A model generated the notes under the pieces. The model saw nothing but the letters and a program-made list of their open reading frames with translations. It did not search any database and was not told where the DNA came from. Positions 53,642-63,608 of a stretch of DNA of 64,000 nucleotides are shown here, in pieces (the stretch's first letter is position 1; every line of letters begins with the position of its first letter). The translations under genes and the position numbers were made by a program. Source of the stretch: Thalassomonas sp. M1454 (lineage in GTDB: Bacteria > Pseudomonadota > Gammaproteobacteria > Enterobacterales > Alteromonadaceae); assembly GCF_007097525.1 (NCBI RefSeq), contig NZ_VKDD01000006.1, forward strand, positions 258,070 to 322,069. Direction: 5' to 3'.

Positions 53642-55183
53642 CTAATGATTGGAATGATCGCGGTTAGACGATCCTTCACTGGTTGCCAAAGGCAGCTTAG
53701 ATATTTGCGTAATGATAAAATCACCATGAACAATTTCAAAGGTAAAGGTTACCTGCATATTTTCATCGAACAATTGCATATCAATATTATCAGCGACAAG
53801 GAAATCCATAGTAGCGGCTTCTCTGTTCCACTTTTTAATTGCAGCTCGGCTAATATTAAGCATACGATGATTAGGCATTATTGAGTTAACTGTGCCTGTA
53901 GTAGTTGCACTGGGTGCTGTTGTATCTTGCTCCTGGTTACTTTCCTCGTTGCCTTCTTGCATATGGTGCATACGCATAAAGTCAGATGTTTTACTCGATT
54001 CAGAATCTAATAAAAATTGTGCTGAAGTAACAACGCTATCGTCAGTATCTAATCCGGATAAGATCTCAACGTAATTCTCAAATACTTTACCAACTTTAAC
54101 TGCTATAGATTTAAACCTGCCTGCACCTAAAGCCAAAACAACACGGTCTTGCTCGCCTGTGCGTATCAATGCCGGTGTAGGGATAACGAGTAACTCTTCA
54201 TTTTGTGCCGGTTCAATTGTTATATTTGCCAGCATATTAGGCTTTAGCTGACCATCGGTATTTTTGAATTTTAATCTAACTGTTAATGTACGTGTTTGGG
54301 CATCAAGTACAGGATAGATAAAATCAACTTGTCCTTGCCATTGCTTTCCCGGTAATGCGTCTATAGACATAAGTACTTTATCGCCTAAAGTAATTTGCGC
54401 TAACTGACGCTCAAACACTTCAACATTGAGCCACACATGAGTCAAATCAGCTATAACTAGCATACCTTTTCGGGGCTCGATAAAATCCCCTTCACGCACA
54501 GATAAAGATTCTACAATTCCTTTTTGCGGCGCATAAAACGTTATAGCTTGTTTCACTTTACCAGTGTTTTTCAAATTTAATATTTCGCGCTCTGGCACTT
54601 GTAATGCGATAAGGCGATTTATCGCACCTTGAATTAAACGCTTATTATTGCGCTCTAATGCCAATAAATACTCTTCTTGTGCGTTAACCAAATCAGGTGA
54701 ATATAAATCATATAAAGGTTGGTCTTTAACAACCGTCGAACCAACCGATTTTACATAAAGCTTTTCAATCCAGCCGTTAATTCTAGGGCTAACTTGTACC
54801 ATGTTATGTTCGTCAAAGTTGATATAGCCTAAAGTTTTTACGCTATTATCTACAACTCGGTACTCTACTTGCGCAGTGCGAACACCTAAATTATTGATCA
54901 CTTCAGGTGATATTTTTATTGCGCCAACTTGTGATGATGAACTTGCGTTATCACCATAAAATGGCACTAAGTCCATACCCATAGGTGATTTACCTGGCTT
55001 ATCTCTGCGATAGTTCGCATCCATAGGGGCGACCCAATAAAGTGGTTCATTGGTCTTTTCTATCTTGGTCTCACTATCTGAGCTAGCAGTTACATCTGCT
55101 CGACTGACAAAATATAGTGATGCAGCAACTACGCCAAGAACTAGACCGAGAATAAGTGGCTTAATTACGTTATTAGTACTCAT
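53642..55183 (-). CDS. cusB: Heavy-metal efflux adaptor CusB-like with fused CusF-like domain
   Basis: Periplasmic adaptor of 513 residues. After an N-terminal anchor (about 9-27) comes a heavy-metal-binding YHS-like domain at 49-76 (YWVAPMDANYRRDKPGKSPMGMDLVPFYG) with the M-P-M metal pattern, then the lipoyl, hairpin and barrel domains, and a C-terminal CusF-like domain (about 430-500). In that domain W452 and M459 align with the CusF metal site, but its His and one Met are not obvious. E. coli keeps CusF as a separate gene, so this is a fusion. It overlaps cusC by 11 bases. Confidence 0.92.
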   Translation of the reverse strand: MSTNNVIKPLILGLVLGVVAASLYFVSRADVTASSDSETKIEKTNEPLYWVAPMDANYRRDKPGKSPMGMDLVPFYGDNASSSSQVGAIKISPEVINNLGVRTAQVEYRVVDNSVKTLGYINFDEHNMVQVSPRINGWIEKLYVKSVGSTVVKDQPLYDLYSPDLVNAQEEYLLALERNNKRLIQGAINRLIALQVPEREILNLKNTGKVKQAITFYAPQKGIVESLSVREGDFIEPRKGMLVIADLTHVWLNVEVFERQLAQITLGDKVLMSIDALPGKQWQGQVDFIYPVLDAQTRTLTVRLKFKNTDGQLKPNMLANITIEPAQNEELLVIPTPALIRTGEQDRVVLALGAGRFKSIAVKVGKVFENYVEILSGLDTDDSVVTSAQFLLDSESSKTSDFMRMHHMQEGNEESNQEQDTTAPSATTTGTVNSIMPNHRMLNISRAAIKKWNREAATMDFLVADNIDMQLFDENMQVTFTFEIVHGDFIITQISKLPLATSEGSSNRDHSNH

Positions 55184-56636
55184 AGTTTGCTCCGCTATAG
55201 CTGTTATTGTTATTGGTTAAGTAAGCGTTATTTGAAAAACTGTTTTGCATCATTAAATAATTTAGTTCAAGTACAAGTTTTTGTTCGGTTACATTGATTG
55301 CCAGCTGTTCAACTTCGCTATCAACTAGTGCCATCTTAGCCCTTAGCACATCAGAAAATGGCCCTCCTTCATGACTATAAGATTTCAGTGCTGAATCAAT
55401 TTGCTGCTTTAATTGCGGGATTAATTTTTCACTATAAAGAGTCTTTCTTTGCAGCAAAGAAGTTAGGCGGCCTTTACTCGTACTAAATGAACTCATCATT
55501 TTTCTGAGCAGTAAGGATTTTTCTGTTTTGATCATTTCAGCTTGCGAGATAGCTGACTTAACTTCTTGATCTTGTCTGTTTTCGGTAAAAAGTGGTAAGT
55601 CAAAAACCACGCCTATTGAAAGTAAATCAGAACGCTCATTACCCATAGGGTCATCATCTCGGTAAGCATAGCTTGCAGTAACGCCCCACTCAGGTTGATA
55701 TTTTTGCTTAGCTAAATTAACACCTGTTTGTGAAGCCAATAGCTTCTTATTTAAAGACATTACACTTGGGTGTTGAGAAAAGTACTGCGCAAGCTCTTCT
55801 TGTTTTAACCAATTTTTGGCATAAACGAGTTTAGATTGCGATAATTCAATATTTGGGATTTCATTAACAAGTTGAAAATTATCTAAATTAACACTTTCAT
55901 AATTATGATAATTCGAACCAGTTACAGTGTAATCACTTAACCATTGGCTTAGCTGGCCATAGATTCGGCTTTGCTCAAGCTCGAGTTTAACTAGCTTATC
56001 TTCTAATCTAATGATTTCAACCTGCACTTTAACAACATCATGCTGCCTTACTTTACCCTTTGCAGATGTATAATCAGATTCGGTAGCAGCAAGCAGTTGC
56101 GCCAATAAATCAACATTAACCTTAATTAAAGCAATTGTTTGCTGAACCTTAAAAGCATCCAACCATAGGTTACCGACAGTGACTGCAACTTTAGCTTTTC
56201 GGTCTTGCCTTTGAAAAGGGTATTGCTGACTTTCAATTTGTAATTTCTTACTCTTTATCTCTTGGCTATTTCCTCGTGGAAACATTTGTTTGATGCCAAC
56301 TTTAAACTGCGACATTGGCTCTTGATCAAACTCTAAACTATCAGCTGCAAGGTTTCCCACACCAATAGATATTTGCGGATCCGGTAAGGAATTTGAGACA
56401 GTACTTAATGACTCTAATGACTTTTGTTGCTCAAAATTACCAGCTAGCCATGGATCATTTTGCTGTGCCACTCGTATAGCTTTACTGAAGCTTAAAGCAT
56501 TAGTCGTTATGTCATTGGCCATAGTTGGCAGTGCAAATAAAGCACAAGTAACAGTAAAAACTGTTTTTACTGAAAGTAATTTAATAGACACTCTATCTGC
56601 AGTTGCAGTTAAAGATCTAGGGAATAGGTTAAACAT
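55173..56636 (-). CDS. cusC: TolC-family outer-membrane channel of the Cus-type system
   Basis: Outer-membrane efflux channel, 487 residues, with a signal-like hydrophobic N-terminus (about 20-40, cleaved near TMA-NDI) and the long helices of the OEP family (FSKAIRVAQQNDPWL, SNSLPDPQISIGVGNL). It completes the tripartite pump. Sequence is closer to the heavy-metal CusC/CzcC class than to TolC by its place in the operon only; the protein alone would be called OEP family. The last residues overlap cusB. Confidence 0.88.
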   Translation of the reverse strand: MFNLFPRSLTATADRVSIKLLSVKTVFTVTCALFALPTMANDITTNALSFSKAIRVAQQNDPWLAGNFEQQKSLESLSTVSNSLPDPQISIGVGNLAADSLEFDQEPMSQFKVGIKQMFPRGNSQEIKSKKLQIESQQYPFQRQDRKAKVAVTVGNLWLDAFKVQQTIALIKVNVDLLAQLLAATESDYTSAKGKVRQHDVVKVQVEIIRLEDKLVKLELEQSRIYGQLSQWLSDYTVTGSNYHNYESVNLDNFQLVNEIPNIELSQSKLVYAKNWLKQEELAQYFSQHPSVMSLNKKLLASQTGVNLAKQKYQPEWGVTASYAYRDDDPMGNERSDLLSIGVVFDLPLFTENRQDQEVKSAISQAEMIKTEKSLLLRKMMSSFSTSKGRLTSLLQRKTLYSEKLIPQLKQQIDSALKSYSHEGGPFSDVLRAKMALVDSEVEQLAINVTEQKLVLELNYLMMQNSFSNNAYLTNNNNSYSGANYEY

Positions 56637-56727
56637 ATCTCACCAATAAGATAAAAATAAAAAACGTGTAATAAAAAACATGCCCATTTGGTTTTAAAAA
56701 CCAAATTTTAGGCGCACTTGTTCTGTA

Positions 56728-57144
56728 TTAAGCCGTTATTGGTGGTCGGTAAAGGGATTTTGCGATAGGTGTGCTAATATCAAATAATGCTAAAGAAAGC
56801 TTATCTACAGCACGAAGATGGATTGATGGTAGATAAATATCTGAGACGATAACCATAGAGCTACAACTAGCCACAGTACAAGTGCAGCTTTGGGCACAAC
56901 AATCAGACATATCATGATTTTGCATATTTGCCATCGTTGCGTCATCAGCCTCCATCATATGGTTGCTATGATCCATATCCGTATGAGATTGGGCAGCCAT
57001 GTTGTGTCCCATATGCGTCATATCGGATTGTACTGTTACGCTATTTTTATTTGCCATCATTTCACATTCCGCACCAATAACCATAGCTTGGCTAAAGAAA
57101 GCCAAAAAGGTCAGTGCTAAAGTGAAAAGTTTAAAAGGCTTCAT
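56728..57144 (-). CDS. Met/His/Cys-rich exported protein, probable metal-binding leader of the cus operon
   Basis: A 138-residue protein with a signal peptide (1 to about 25, FSQAMVIGA) and a mature domain with many methionines and histidines (HMGHNMAAQSHTDMDHSNHMM, split over about 44-64) followed by a cysteine cluster (CCAQSCTCTVASC). These are soft-metal ligands and fit periplasmic copper or silver binding. It resembles small proteins often placed before copper efflux genes in marine bacteria, with no established name. It is 91 bp before cusC on the same strand. Confidence 0.7.
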   Translation of the reverse strand: MKPFKLFTLALTFLAFFSQAMVIGAECEMMANKNSVTVQSDMTHMGHNMAAQSHTDMDHSNHMMEADDATMANMQNHDMSDCCAQSCTCTVASCSSMVIVSDIYLPSIHLRAVDKLSLALFDISTPIAKSLYRPPITA

Positions 57145-57231
57145 AAAAATATTATCGAATTTATATCTATTAGTGTTACTTGGCTTAAGTATAAATGGCC
57201 TTGTTGATAAAGTACAAACAGTTTAATGCTT

Positions 57232-57870
57232 TCACTTTAAAACTGAACCTTCTTTTACTTGTGTCGCATATTTATCAATTAGCTGTACAACAGATTTCGA
57301 GTACACCATTGAGGTATGAGTTTGGCGAACAATAATATGCTCATGCATGCCATCGACTTTGGTTTCGGCAATGCTTACCGTGCCATCAGATTCTTCAACA
57401 CCATCTCTCCAAACTCGGTCAAGTAAAGGCCTTGCTCCAAGTTTGACGTTACCAGCAATAGAGATTAATTTTTGCGGTAAATGCCAGGAAGCCTTTAAAT
57501 TTTCGGGTAATAAACCAAACTGAACTGATGAACCTAATAACTTTTGAATATTAAATTTATCCATATCTTTGGCAATTTCAGCACCCTGATGAGGCGTCCC
57601 CAAAGTTATAACCAAAGGTACCTTTTCAGCTGGAACTTGCCGAGTTATTAAATAGTTTTTTATAACTAAGCCACCGAGGGAGTGGCCGATCATCAGCACA
57701 GGCCCATCTTTGATGATTTTATCAAAGGTATTAAATAATCGACGCTTATCTGTACTTGTACTTGGATAAGAAAGGTTCTCTACTTGCCAACCAAGCTTTT
57801 GTAGGCGTTTAGCCATTGGCGCCATGATCAAACGGTGCATAAATAAGCCATGTAATAAGATGATTCGCAT
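57232..57870 (-). CDS. Alpha/beta-hydrolase, lipase-like
   Basis: A 212-residue hydrolase with the oxyanion block LLHGLFM near the start and the nucleophile elbow GHSLGG with S64. The acid and histidine of the triad are plausibly D168/H183-type residues late in the chain but are not fixed. It lacks a signal peptide. It is the third gene of an apparent operon, 7 bp after the RND permease, an unusual partner; substrate is unknown. Confidence 0.8.
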   Translation of the reverse strand: MRIILLHGLFMHRLIMAPMAKRLQKLGWQVENLSYPSTSTDKRRLFNTFDKIIKDGPVLMIGHSLGGLVIKNYLITRQVPAEKVPLVITLGTPHQGAEIAKDMDKFNIQKLLGSSVQFGLLPENLKASWHLPQKLISIAGNVKLGARPLLDRVWRDGVEESDGTVSIAETKVDGMHEHIIVRQTHTSMVYSKSVVQLIDKYATQVKEGSVLK

Positions 57871-57877
57871 GAATTAT

Positions 57878-60800
57878 CTACACCTCCTGAAAGCCATTGT
57901 CACTGTCATGTTCAATAATATCTATCGGCTTTTTACCAAATAACTTGGCAATATCTTCTTTAATTAAATACAACGCAGGAATTAAAAATAACGTGATCAC
58001 TGTGGCAAACATAATGCCAAAGCCAAGTGAAATCGCCATAGGAATAATAAACTGCGCTTGTAAGCTTGTTTCAAAGTAAATCGGAAATATACCAAAGAAA
58101 GTAGTTAGTGAGGTTAATAATATCGCTCTAAAACGCTGAGTACCTGCATTGACTACCACATCAAATAATTTTTGCCCTTTAGCTTTGGCTTTATTTATAA
58201 AATCGACCATGATCAAACTGTCATTAACTACCACCCCTGTTAAGGCTATTAACCCAAACAAAGACATCATGTTAATCGTGCGTCCGAAGATCCAATGACC
58301 AACAATAGCCCCTATAATGCCAAATGGAATTACAGACATAATCACTAATGGTTGTGCGTAAGATTTAGTTGGAATAGCAATTAAACCATAAATTAAAAAT
58401 AGTGACGTTAGCCCCGCCACCGATAACTGCGCTAAAAAGTCAATCTGATCTTTAGATGCGCCTTCCGCACCATAACTTACACTTGGATAATCCGCTAAAA
58501 TAACAGGAATAATATCCTCGGTTATTTCTTCTACTATTTTTCTCGATTCAACTTTATCAGGGTCGTTTTCAGCAGAAATTGTGATTGAACGCTTTTGATT
58601 AATACGGGTGATAGTAGAAAAACCTTGGCCAATTTCTACATCAGCCACTTGGAAAAATGGTACTTCATCACCATTAGCTGTGCGGATCCACATATTCTCT
58701 AAATCAGCTATTGATGTTCTATCTTCTTCAGGGTAGCGCACCATTACTTTAAGCTCATCACGGCCACGTTGAATACGCTGAGCTTCTTCACCATAGAATG
58801 ATTGACGTACTTGTTTTGCTAAATCAGCTAAGGTTAAACCTAAAGTTTCAGCCTCTGGTCGAATGCTTAACTTGATTTCTTGACTACCGCGGCTGAATGA
58901 ATTGCGAATATCAAACACACCATCAAACTCACTTAATTTCTGTTGTAACTTTAGCGCGGCGGCTTCAAGTTCAACATCATCAAGGCCAGTTAATTGAAAT
59001 TCAAGTCCGGCCCCTCCACCGGCATTAGTACCAGCAAATAATCTCAGCTCTTTTACCCCGGCCAGCTCACCTATTTCATCGCGCCATAGTTTTTCAATAT
59101 CGTAAGCATTTAACTCTCTATCCTCACTTTTATTAAGTTCCATCATGAAACCGGCTTGTGTATCACCTCGAGTAAAAAACATTAAATTGCGAATAAAACT
59201 TTGCTCATTAATGGTGTTTTCTTGTGCCACTTGAAAACCTGATGCACTAATATGTTCAAGTGCTTTATTACGTTCTTCAGGAGCCGTGCCATCAACCATG
59301 GTTAAACTACCTTGAATAAAATCACTTGGTACATTAGGGAAAACCTCAACCTTAACAAAGGTACCGGCTATTAAGCCCATAGACACAAGGAAAATAGCGA
59401 TAAATGAAGCAACTGTGTTGTACCTCGCCCTTAACGCTTTTTCTAAAAAAGGTTTATAAACCTTGAATATCACTCGGTCTAAGGATTTTTTAAATTTTAA
59501 TTGCACGCGATGAATTAATCTTGGATTGCTTTCATCAATTTCAGTGTATTTCATATGAGCTAAATGAGAAGGTAAAATCCATTTAGACTCAATCATTGAA
59601 AAGATTAAACATAAAGTTACCACCATGGCGATAGCAACAAAAAATGGGGCAAAGGTTGCATCAATGAATAACATAGGAGCAAATGCCGCTATGGTAGTTA
59701 AAACACCAAATGTAGCAGGCATGGCAACATGCTGAGTACCAATAATGACATTATTTAATGAGTGACCATTACGTTGCATTTCACTATAAGCACTTTCGCC
59801 AATAACAATGGCATCATCAACAACGATACCGAGCACCATGATAAAAGCGAACAAGCTTAGCATGTTGATAGAAACTGCCAAATCGCCCATTAATGGCATT
59901 AAAAAGATCGCGCCTAAAAAGCTAATAGGAATACCTAACATAACCCAAAAAGCAATTCGCACCCTTAAAAATAAGGTTAATATTAAAAAGACTAATACCG
60001 CCCCCATTAATAAATTTGAGATCATCATATCAAGGCGTGTAGATAAGTAATGAGATGAATCAGCAAATGTAGTTAACTCAACACCTTCAGGTAAACTATC
60101 TTGTTTATCAATAACATACTGTTTTACTTGTTTGGCAATAGCTAAGTCGTTTTGATCCCCTGTAGATTTCACTCTAATAGAAGATGATGCCTGACCATTA
60201 AAACGTGCAAAGCCATTATCTTCAACAAAGCCATCAGTGATCGTTGCTATATCACCCAAGGTTAAATGGGTACCATCGGCATCAGTTCTTAATACAATTT
60301 TACTGTATTCCTCTCCTGTGTATGCTTGACCTTGCGCTCGTAGCTGTATGTAACCACCGGAAGATTTTATTGTCCCCCCAGGAACGTCAATGGATGATCG
60401 TTTTATCGCTTGGGATACTTCATCAAAAGTCAGTCCGTACTCAATTAGGGACAGCTCGGATAATTCAATACTGATCTCATATTCAAGGTTACCTACGATC
60501 TCTGCAAGATTAACCTCAGATAGTGCCATTATTTCATCGCGGATATCTTGCGCCATTTCCTGACGGGTAAACCTATCCATGTTGCCATACAAAGACACCC
60601 AAAGCACATCAGCTTCAAACTCTTGTTTAACAACCATAGGACGCTCAGCTTGTTCAGGCATTGTGGTTATTGAATCAACCTGCATTTGAATTTCATTGAG
60701 TTTTTCTTCTAATGAATAGCCTGAACTTATTTCTATGCTAACACTTGCAAAGCCTTCCTGAGCAACTGAAGTATAACGTTTAATGCCTTGTACATTTTCT

Positions 60801-61039
60801 ATTGCTTCTTCTATTTTAAGGACAACAGACTTCTCGACATCATCTGGCGAAGCACCTAAATGAGCGACAGTCACCTGAATAGTATTTAAGTTAAATTCAG
60901 GGAACATTTTTTTATTAATTGTACTGTAGGAATAAAAGCCGGCAGCAAGAATGAAGACCATTAGTAAATTTGCAGCTACGCTATTTCTAGCAAACCATGC
61001 AATGAGTCCAGGTTTAGGTTGTCTTGGATCTCTATACAT
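57878..61039 (-). CDS. RND-family efflux permease (HAE-like), paralogue of 36346-39495
   Basis: Permease of 1053 residues with the same plan as the earlier one: WFARNSVAANLLM at the N-terminus, IVVDDAIVIGESAYSEM with the acidic relay residues, and LTGVVVNDSLIMVDFIN in the second half. The shared WFARNPVAANLL-type start and VVVNDSL pattern show common descent of the two pumps. It follows its adaptor by 2 bp and has no channel gene nearby. Substrate unknown. Confidence 0.92.
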   Translation of the reverse strand: MYRDPRQPKPGLIAWFARNSVAANLLMVFILAAGFYSYSTINKKMFPEFNLNTIQVTVAHLGASPDDVEKSVVLKIEEAIENVQGIKRYTSVAQEGFASVSIEISSGYSLEEKLNEIQMQVDSITTMPEQAERPMVVKQEFEADVLWVSLYGNMDRFTRQEMAQDIRDEIMALSEVNLAEIVGNLEYEISIELSELSLIEYGLTFDEVSQAIKRSSIDVPGGTIKSSGGYIQLRAQGQAYTGEEYSKIVLRTDADGTHLTLGDIATITDGFVEDNGFARFNGQASSSIRVKSTGDQNDLAIAKQVKQYVIDKQDSLPEGVELTTFADSSHYLSTRLDMMISNLLMGAVLVFLILTLFLRVRIAFWVMLGIPISFLGAIFLMPLMGDLAVSINMLSLFAFIMVLGIVVDDAIVIGESAYSEMQRNGHSLNNVIIGTQHVAMPATFGVLTTIAAFAPMLFIDATFAPFFVAIAMVVTLCLIFSMIESKWILPSHLAHMKYTEIDESNPRLIHRVQLKFKKSLDRVIFKVYKPFLEKALRARYNTVASFIAIFLVSMGLIAGTFVKVEVFPNVPSDFIQGSLTMVDGTAPEERNKALEHISASGFQVAQENTINEQSFIRNLMFFTRGDTQAGFMMELNKSEDRELNAYDIEKLWRDEIGELAGVKELRLFAGTNAGGGAGLEFQLTGLDDVELEAAALKLQQKLSEFDGVFDIRNSFSRGSQEIKLSIRPEAETLGLTLADLAKQVRQSFYGEEAQRIQRGRDELKVMVRYPEEDRTSIADLENMWIRTANGDEVPFFQVADVEIGQGFSTITRINQKRSITISAENDPDKVESRKIVEEITEDIIPVILADYPSVSYGAEGASKDQIDFLAQLSVAGLTSLFLIYGLIAIPTKSYAQPLVIMSVIPFGIIGAIVGHWIFGRTINMMSLFGLIALTGVVVNDSLIMVDFINKAKAKGQKLFDVVVNAGTQRFRAILLTSLTTFFGIFPIYFETSLQAQFIIPMAISLGFGIMFATVITLFLIPALYLIKEDIAKLFGKKPIDIIEHDSDNGFQEV

Positions 61040-61041
61040 AA

Positions 61042-62265
61042 CTACTGCTCACCTGCTACATCAGACTCTTCAGGTAACTCAGGTGGCACCCATTCCCCAA
61101 AGATACGAACAGCCATTCCCTCTACAGGCTTAGCTATTTTAGTCGATACAACTCTCATCTCTGTATTAATATTATCAGCAATATATACGTACTTTTTTTC
61201 ACTCCTGATTATATCTATATCGACAATATGGAGTTTATTTTGCTTATCAACCATATGAATTGAATTCGGTCCGCGAACAACTTCACGAGGGAGAACGATA
61301 ACAGATTCAGACTGCATACCTTGTATTTCAGCATTAACAAAGGTGCCAATTCGAAGCTCTTCTTCGTGCTCATATAGTTCAGTTAAATTATAAGGGTCAT
61401 CTATTTTTGCAATAAGGTAGTGCACTCGAGATTGTTGATTTATCTCACCTTCAAAGCGACTTATAAATGAGTTCCAACTCTGAACTTTCTCACCTTTTTT
61501 AGCTGTAATAGTTACAGGAATTGATTGTTGTATGTCCTGGTTTACTTTCGGCAAATTTATAAAAGCAATATCTTGTTGTTTAACAGGTAAGCGTACTTCC
61601 GCATAATCAATAGCAAAAGTTTTTGCTAGCATTATCCCAGAGGTAACATATTGGCCTATATCTACTTGCTTTTCTTTTACTAAGGCATCGTAGGGAGCAA
61701 TGATTTTAGTTCGCTCAAGTTTAATTTCAGCTTGTTTTAAATCTGCTTGAGCTGCCAGAACATCAGCCTCTGCTTTTTGCAATTGTGGTAAGCGTAAAGC
61801 TAAAATAGGCGCTTCTTCAACTGTCATACCAGAAAGTAACCATTCATCTTCTGCTTGGTCTGCACGAGCTTTCTCCTCAACTAAAACTGCTTGCGCTGCA
61901 CCAAGTCGAGATTGTGCTTGCAACACATCTACTTCATAAGTGATAGGGTCTATCTCAAGTAGTACATCACCTTTTTTAAAGTAACCACCTACTCTAAAGT
62001 TTTTTGAAACATAAGTTATCATGCCTGAAACTTCAGTGATCAAGGATGTTTCGGTACGGGGAACAACGCTACCTTGGCTCTTTATACTAAAGGCGACGGT
62101 CTCATGTTTAATAGGAAAAACGTTAACGAGAGGAGCTAAACTAATTTGTTGCTTCTTTTCGGGAGGTTTAGCTAGCTTGCCCATAAAGGCCAACACCAAG
62201 ATACCAACCAGAATAATTATAATTGGGATTAAAATTAGTTTTAGCTTACTTTTTACTGCACTCAT
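61042..62265 (-). CDS. RND efflux periplasmic adaptor, paralogue of 39498-40682
   Basis: Adaptor of 407 residues with an N-terminal anchor (about 8-27), lipoyl half EVSGMITYVSKNFRVGG, helical hairpin (about 105-175), and LERTKIIAPYDALVKEKQVDIGQYV. The two adaptors share the ERTKII-PYDA-motif and the APL/TPI leader style KKPPEEK / KPPEKKQ. It is 48 bp after yacL on the same strand. Confidence 0.92.
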   Translation of the reverse strand: MSAVKSKLKLILIPIIIILVGILVLAFMGKLAKPPEKKQQISLAPLVNVFPIKHETVAFSIKSQGSVVPRTETSLITEVSGMITYVSKNFRVGGYFKKGDVLLEIDPITYEVDVLQAQSRLGAAQAVLVEEKARADQAEDEWLLSGMTVEEAPILALRLPQLQKAEADVLAAQADLKQAEIKLERTKIIAPYDALVKEKQVDIGQYVTSGIMLAKTFAIDYAEVRLPVKQQDIAFINLPKVNQDIQQSIPVTITAKKGEKVQSWNSFISRFEGEINQQSRVHYLIAKIDDPYNLTELYEHEEELRIGTFVNAEIQGMQSESVIVLPREVVRGPNSIHMVDKQNKLHIVDIDIIRSEKKYVYIADNINTEMRVVSTKIAKPVEGMAVRIFGEWVPPELPEESDVAGEQ

Positions 62266-62313
62266 TTACTTACAACCTATTTATTATTTTTTTAAACCTT
62301 AACGTATGATTGA

Positions 62314-62688
62314 CTAACGCTGAATAAATTCACACCAAGATTGCAGCATGATTATAAAATCTTCACGCCCACAAACGGCTGATGTATTTTGTTCAAAATC
62401 GTCAATATCATCTTCAAGTTGCTCAGGAACGACTAAGGGATCTAAACTACTATTAGCGATAACTTCAACATCTTCATAACTCATGGTAATGCTAAATTCT
62501 TTGCCAATGACACGTTCAGTTGACTGCGTGTTAGCGGTAAAGTTCTGTAAAGTAGTCAAAATACTATGAGCTTTGGTTAAATCATCTGCAACTTCTTGCT
62601 CTAGCCATGGTGCAAATGTTTCATGCTCCATAGTAAAGTTGGCAATACTTTTGCCATTGATAAAATCTCTTCTAAATTCGTATTCCAT
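62314..62688 (-). CDS. yacL: UPF0231 family protein YacL
   Basis: The 124-residue product matches the YacL family in length and pattern: MEYEFRRD at the start, EHETFAPWLEQEV, and the C-terminal CGREDFIIMLQSWCEFIQ. Its function is not established. It is acidic and soluble. It precedes the efflux adaptor by 48 bp, so it may be first in the yacL-adaptor-permease-hydrolase transcript, although yacL usually has other neighbours. Confidence 0.88.
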   Translation of the reverse strand: MEYEFRRDFINGKSIANFTMEHETFAPWLEQEVADDLTKAHSILTTLQNFTANTQSTERVIGKEFSITMSYEDVEVIANSSLDPLVVPEQLEDDIDDFEQNTSAVCGREDFIIMLQSWCEFIQR

Positions 62689-62867
62689 TGATTATCTATT
62701 ACCAAGTTTTTTAGGCTTTGTTATTTATAAAGCTATACTTCAGTTTAACCTATAATAACCTTAACACATTGAGATAGTGCATTTTTTATCGATTAAAAAA
62801 CAAAAAAGCAACTAATGTCTGAATTAAAAGTCATAATTAAAGCAACCTACTTTATTTAATATTTAAC

Positions 62868-63608
62868 TTGGTCAAATACACATCTATATCAATTAAACGA
62901 ATCAAACTTTCGAAAAGTTTAATTTTCTCCATATTAATTCATGGCCTATTAATATTGGCTATTTGTTACGCGCCTATAGGCAATAAAAATATCACTAAGC
63001 ATGTGGATGTGCGCCCCCCAATCAAAAGCTATGTATATAAAAAAAATAGTAAACAGCAAGAAATAATCATAGAAAGCACTGCTGGAATAGAAAATGTTGA
63101 AACAATCGATAATAGCAAACTAATACCTCCCTCTACTAAAACCTCAGAAGATAATAACACTAGTAATAAAACTTCAGAGGCACTTGCAGCCAAACCAGAT
63201 ATACCTACAAGTGAAGTTGTAAAAATAGATGAAAAGGTAAAATCACCCCCTAAAGCAATATTCAACCCATATGAAATAATGATTTCAGTTAACAAGGAAT
63301 TAGATCAATCAATGATTGATGAGGTTGTAATGCAAAAAAATAAAGTTAAAGGAATAAGCGAACTACAAGGGCGATTACCTAATGTACCGATTAGGAAATA
63401 TGTTAAAAGTTCACTACAAAAAAGAGAAGAAGCAACGACAATAATCGGTAATGAAACCTTTATAAAGTTAAATGGCACATGCGCACAGTCCACAGATTTA
63501 AGTTTCATTGATGAAGATATTGGCAGTGTTACCTCTTACAGCGATTGTGGTGAAACAGATGATGAGAAATATTTTAGAGAGTTTATGGAAAAGCGTTTGG
63601 AGAAGTAA
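62868..63608 (+). CDS. TonB-like N-terminally anchored protein of unknown function
   Basis: A 246-residue protein not recognised as a whole. Its N-terminus is TonB-like: basic residues, then a helix with the SxxxH motif (S21, H25 in FSILIHG), which in TonB couples to ExbB/ExbD. A low-complexity Ser/Thr/Pro/Lys periplasmic linker (about 50-140) follows, then a small C-terminal domain (about 145-246) with two cysteines (GTCAQ, SDCGE) that could pair. The usual TonB C-terminal domain is not evident. The start is a TTG with no ribosome site; no better start exists before the stop at 62838. The gene is isolated. Confidence 0.6.
   Translation: MVKYTSISIKRIKLSKSLIFSILIHGLLILAICYAPIGNKNITKHVDVRPPIKSYVYKKNSKQQEIIIESTAGIENVETIDNSKLIPPSTKTSEDNNTSNKTSEALAAKPDIPTSEVVKIDEKVKSPPKAIFNPYEIMISVNKELDQSMIDEVVMQKNKVKGISELQGRLPNVPIRKYVKSSLQKREEATTIIGNETFIKLNGTCAQSTDLSFIDEDIGSVTSYSDCGETDDEKYFREFMEKRLEK

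Noticed and set aside
56686..56706. Palindrome ATTTGGTTTT-A-AAAACCAAAT between the Met/His-rich gene and cusC
   Set aside because: It is almost wholly A/T, of the kind expected by chance in this composition, and there is no second sign of a terminator or a known copper-regulator motif.
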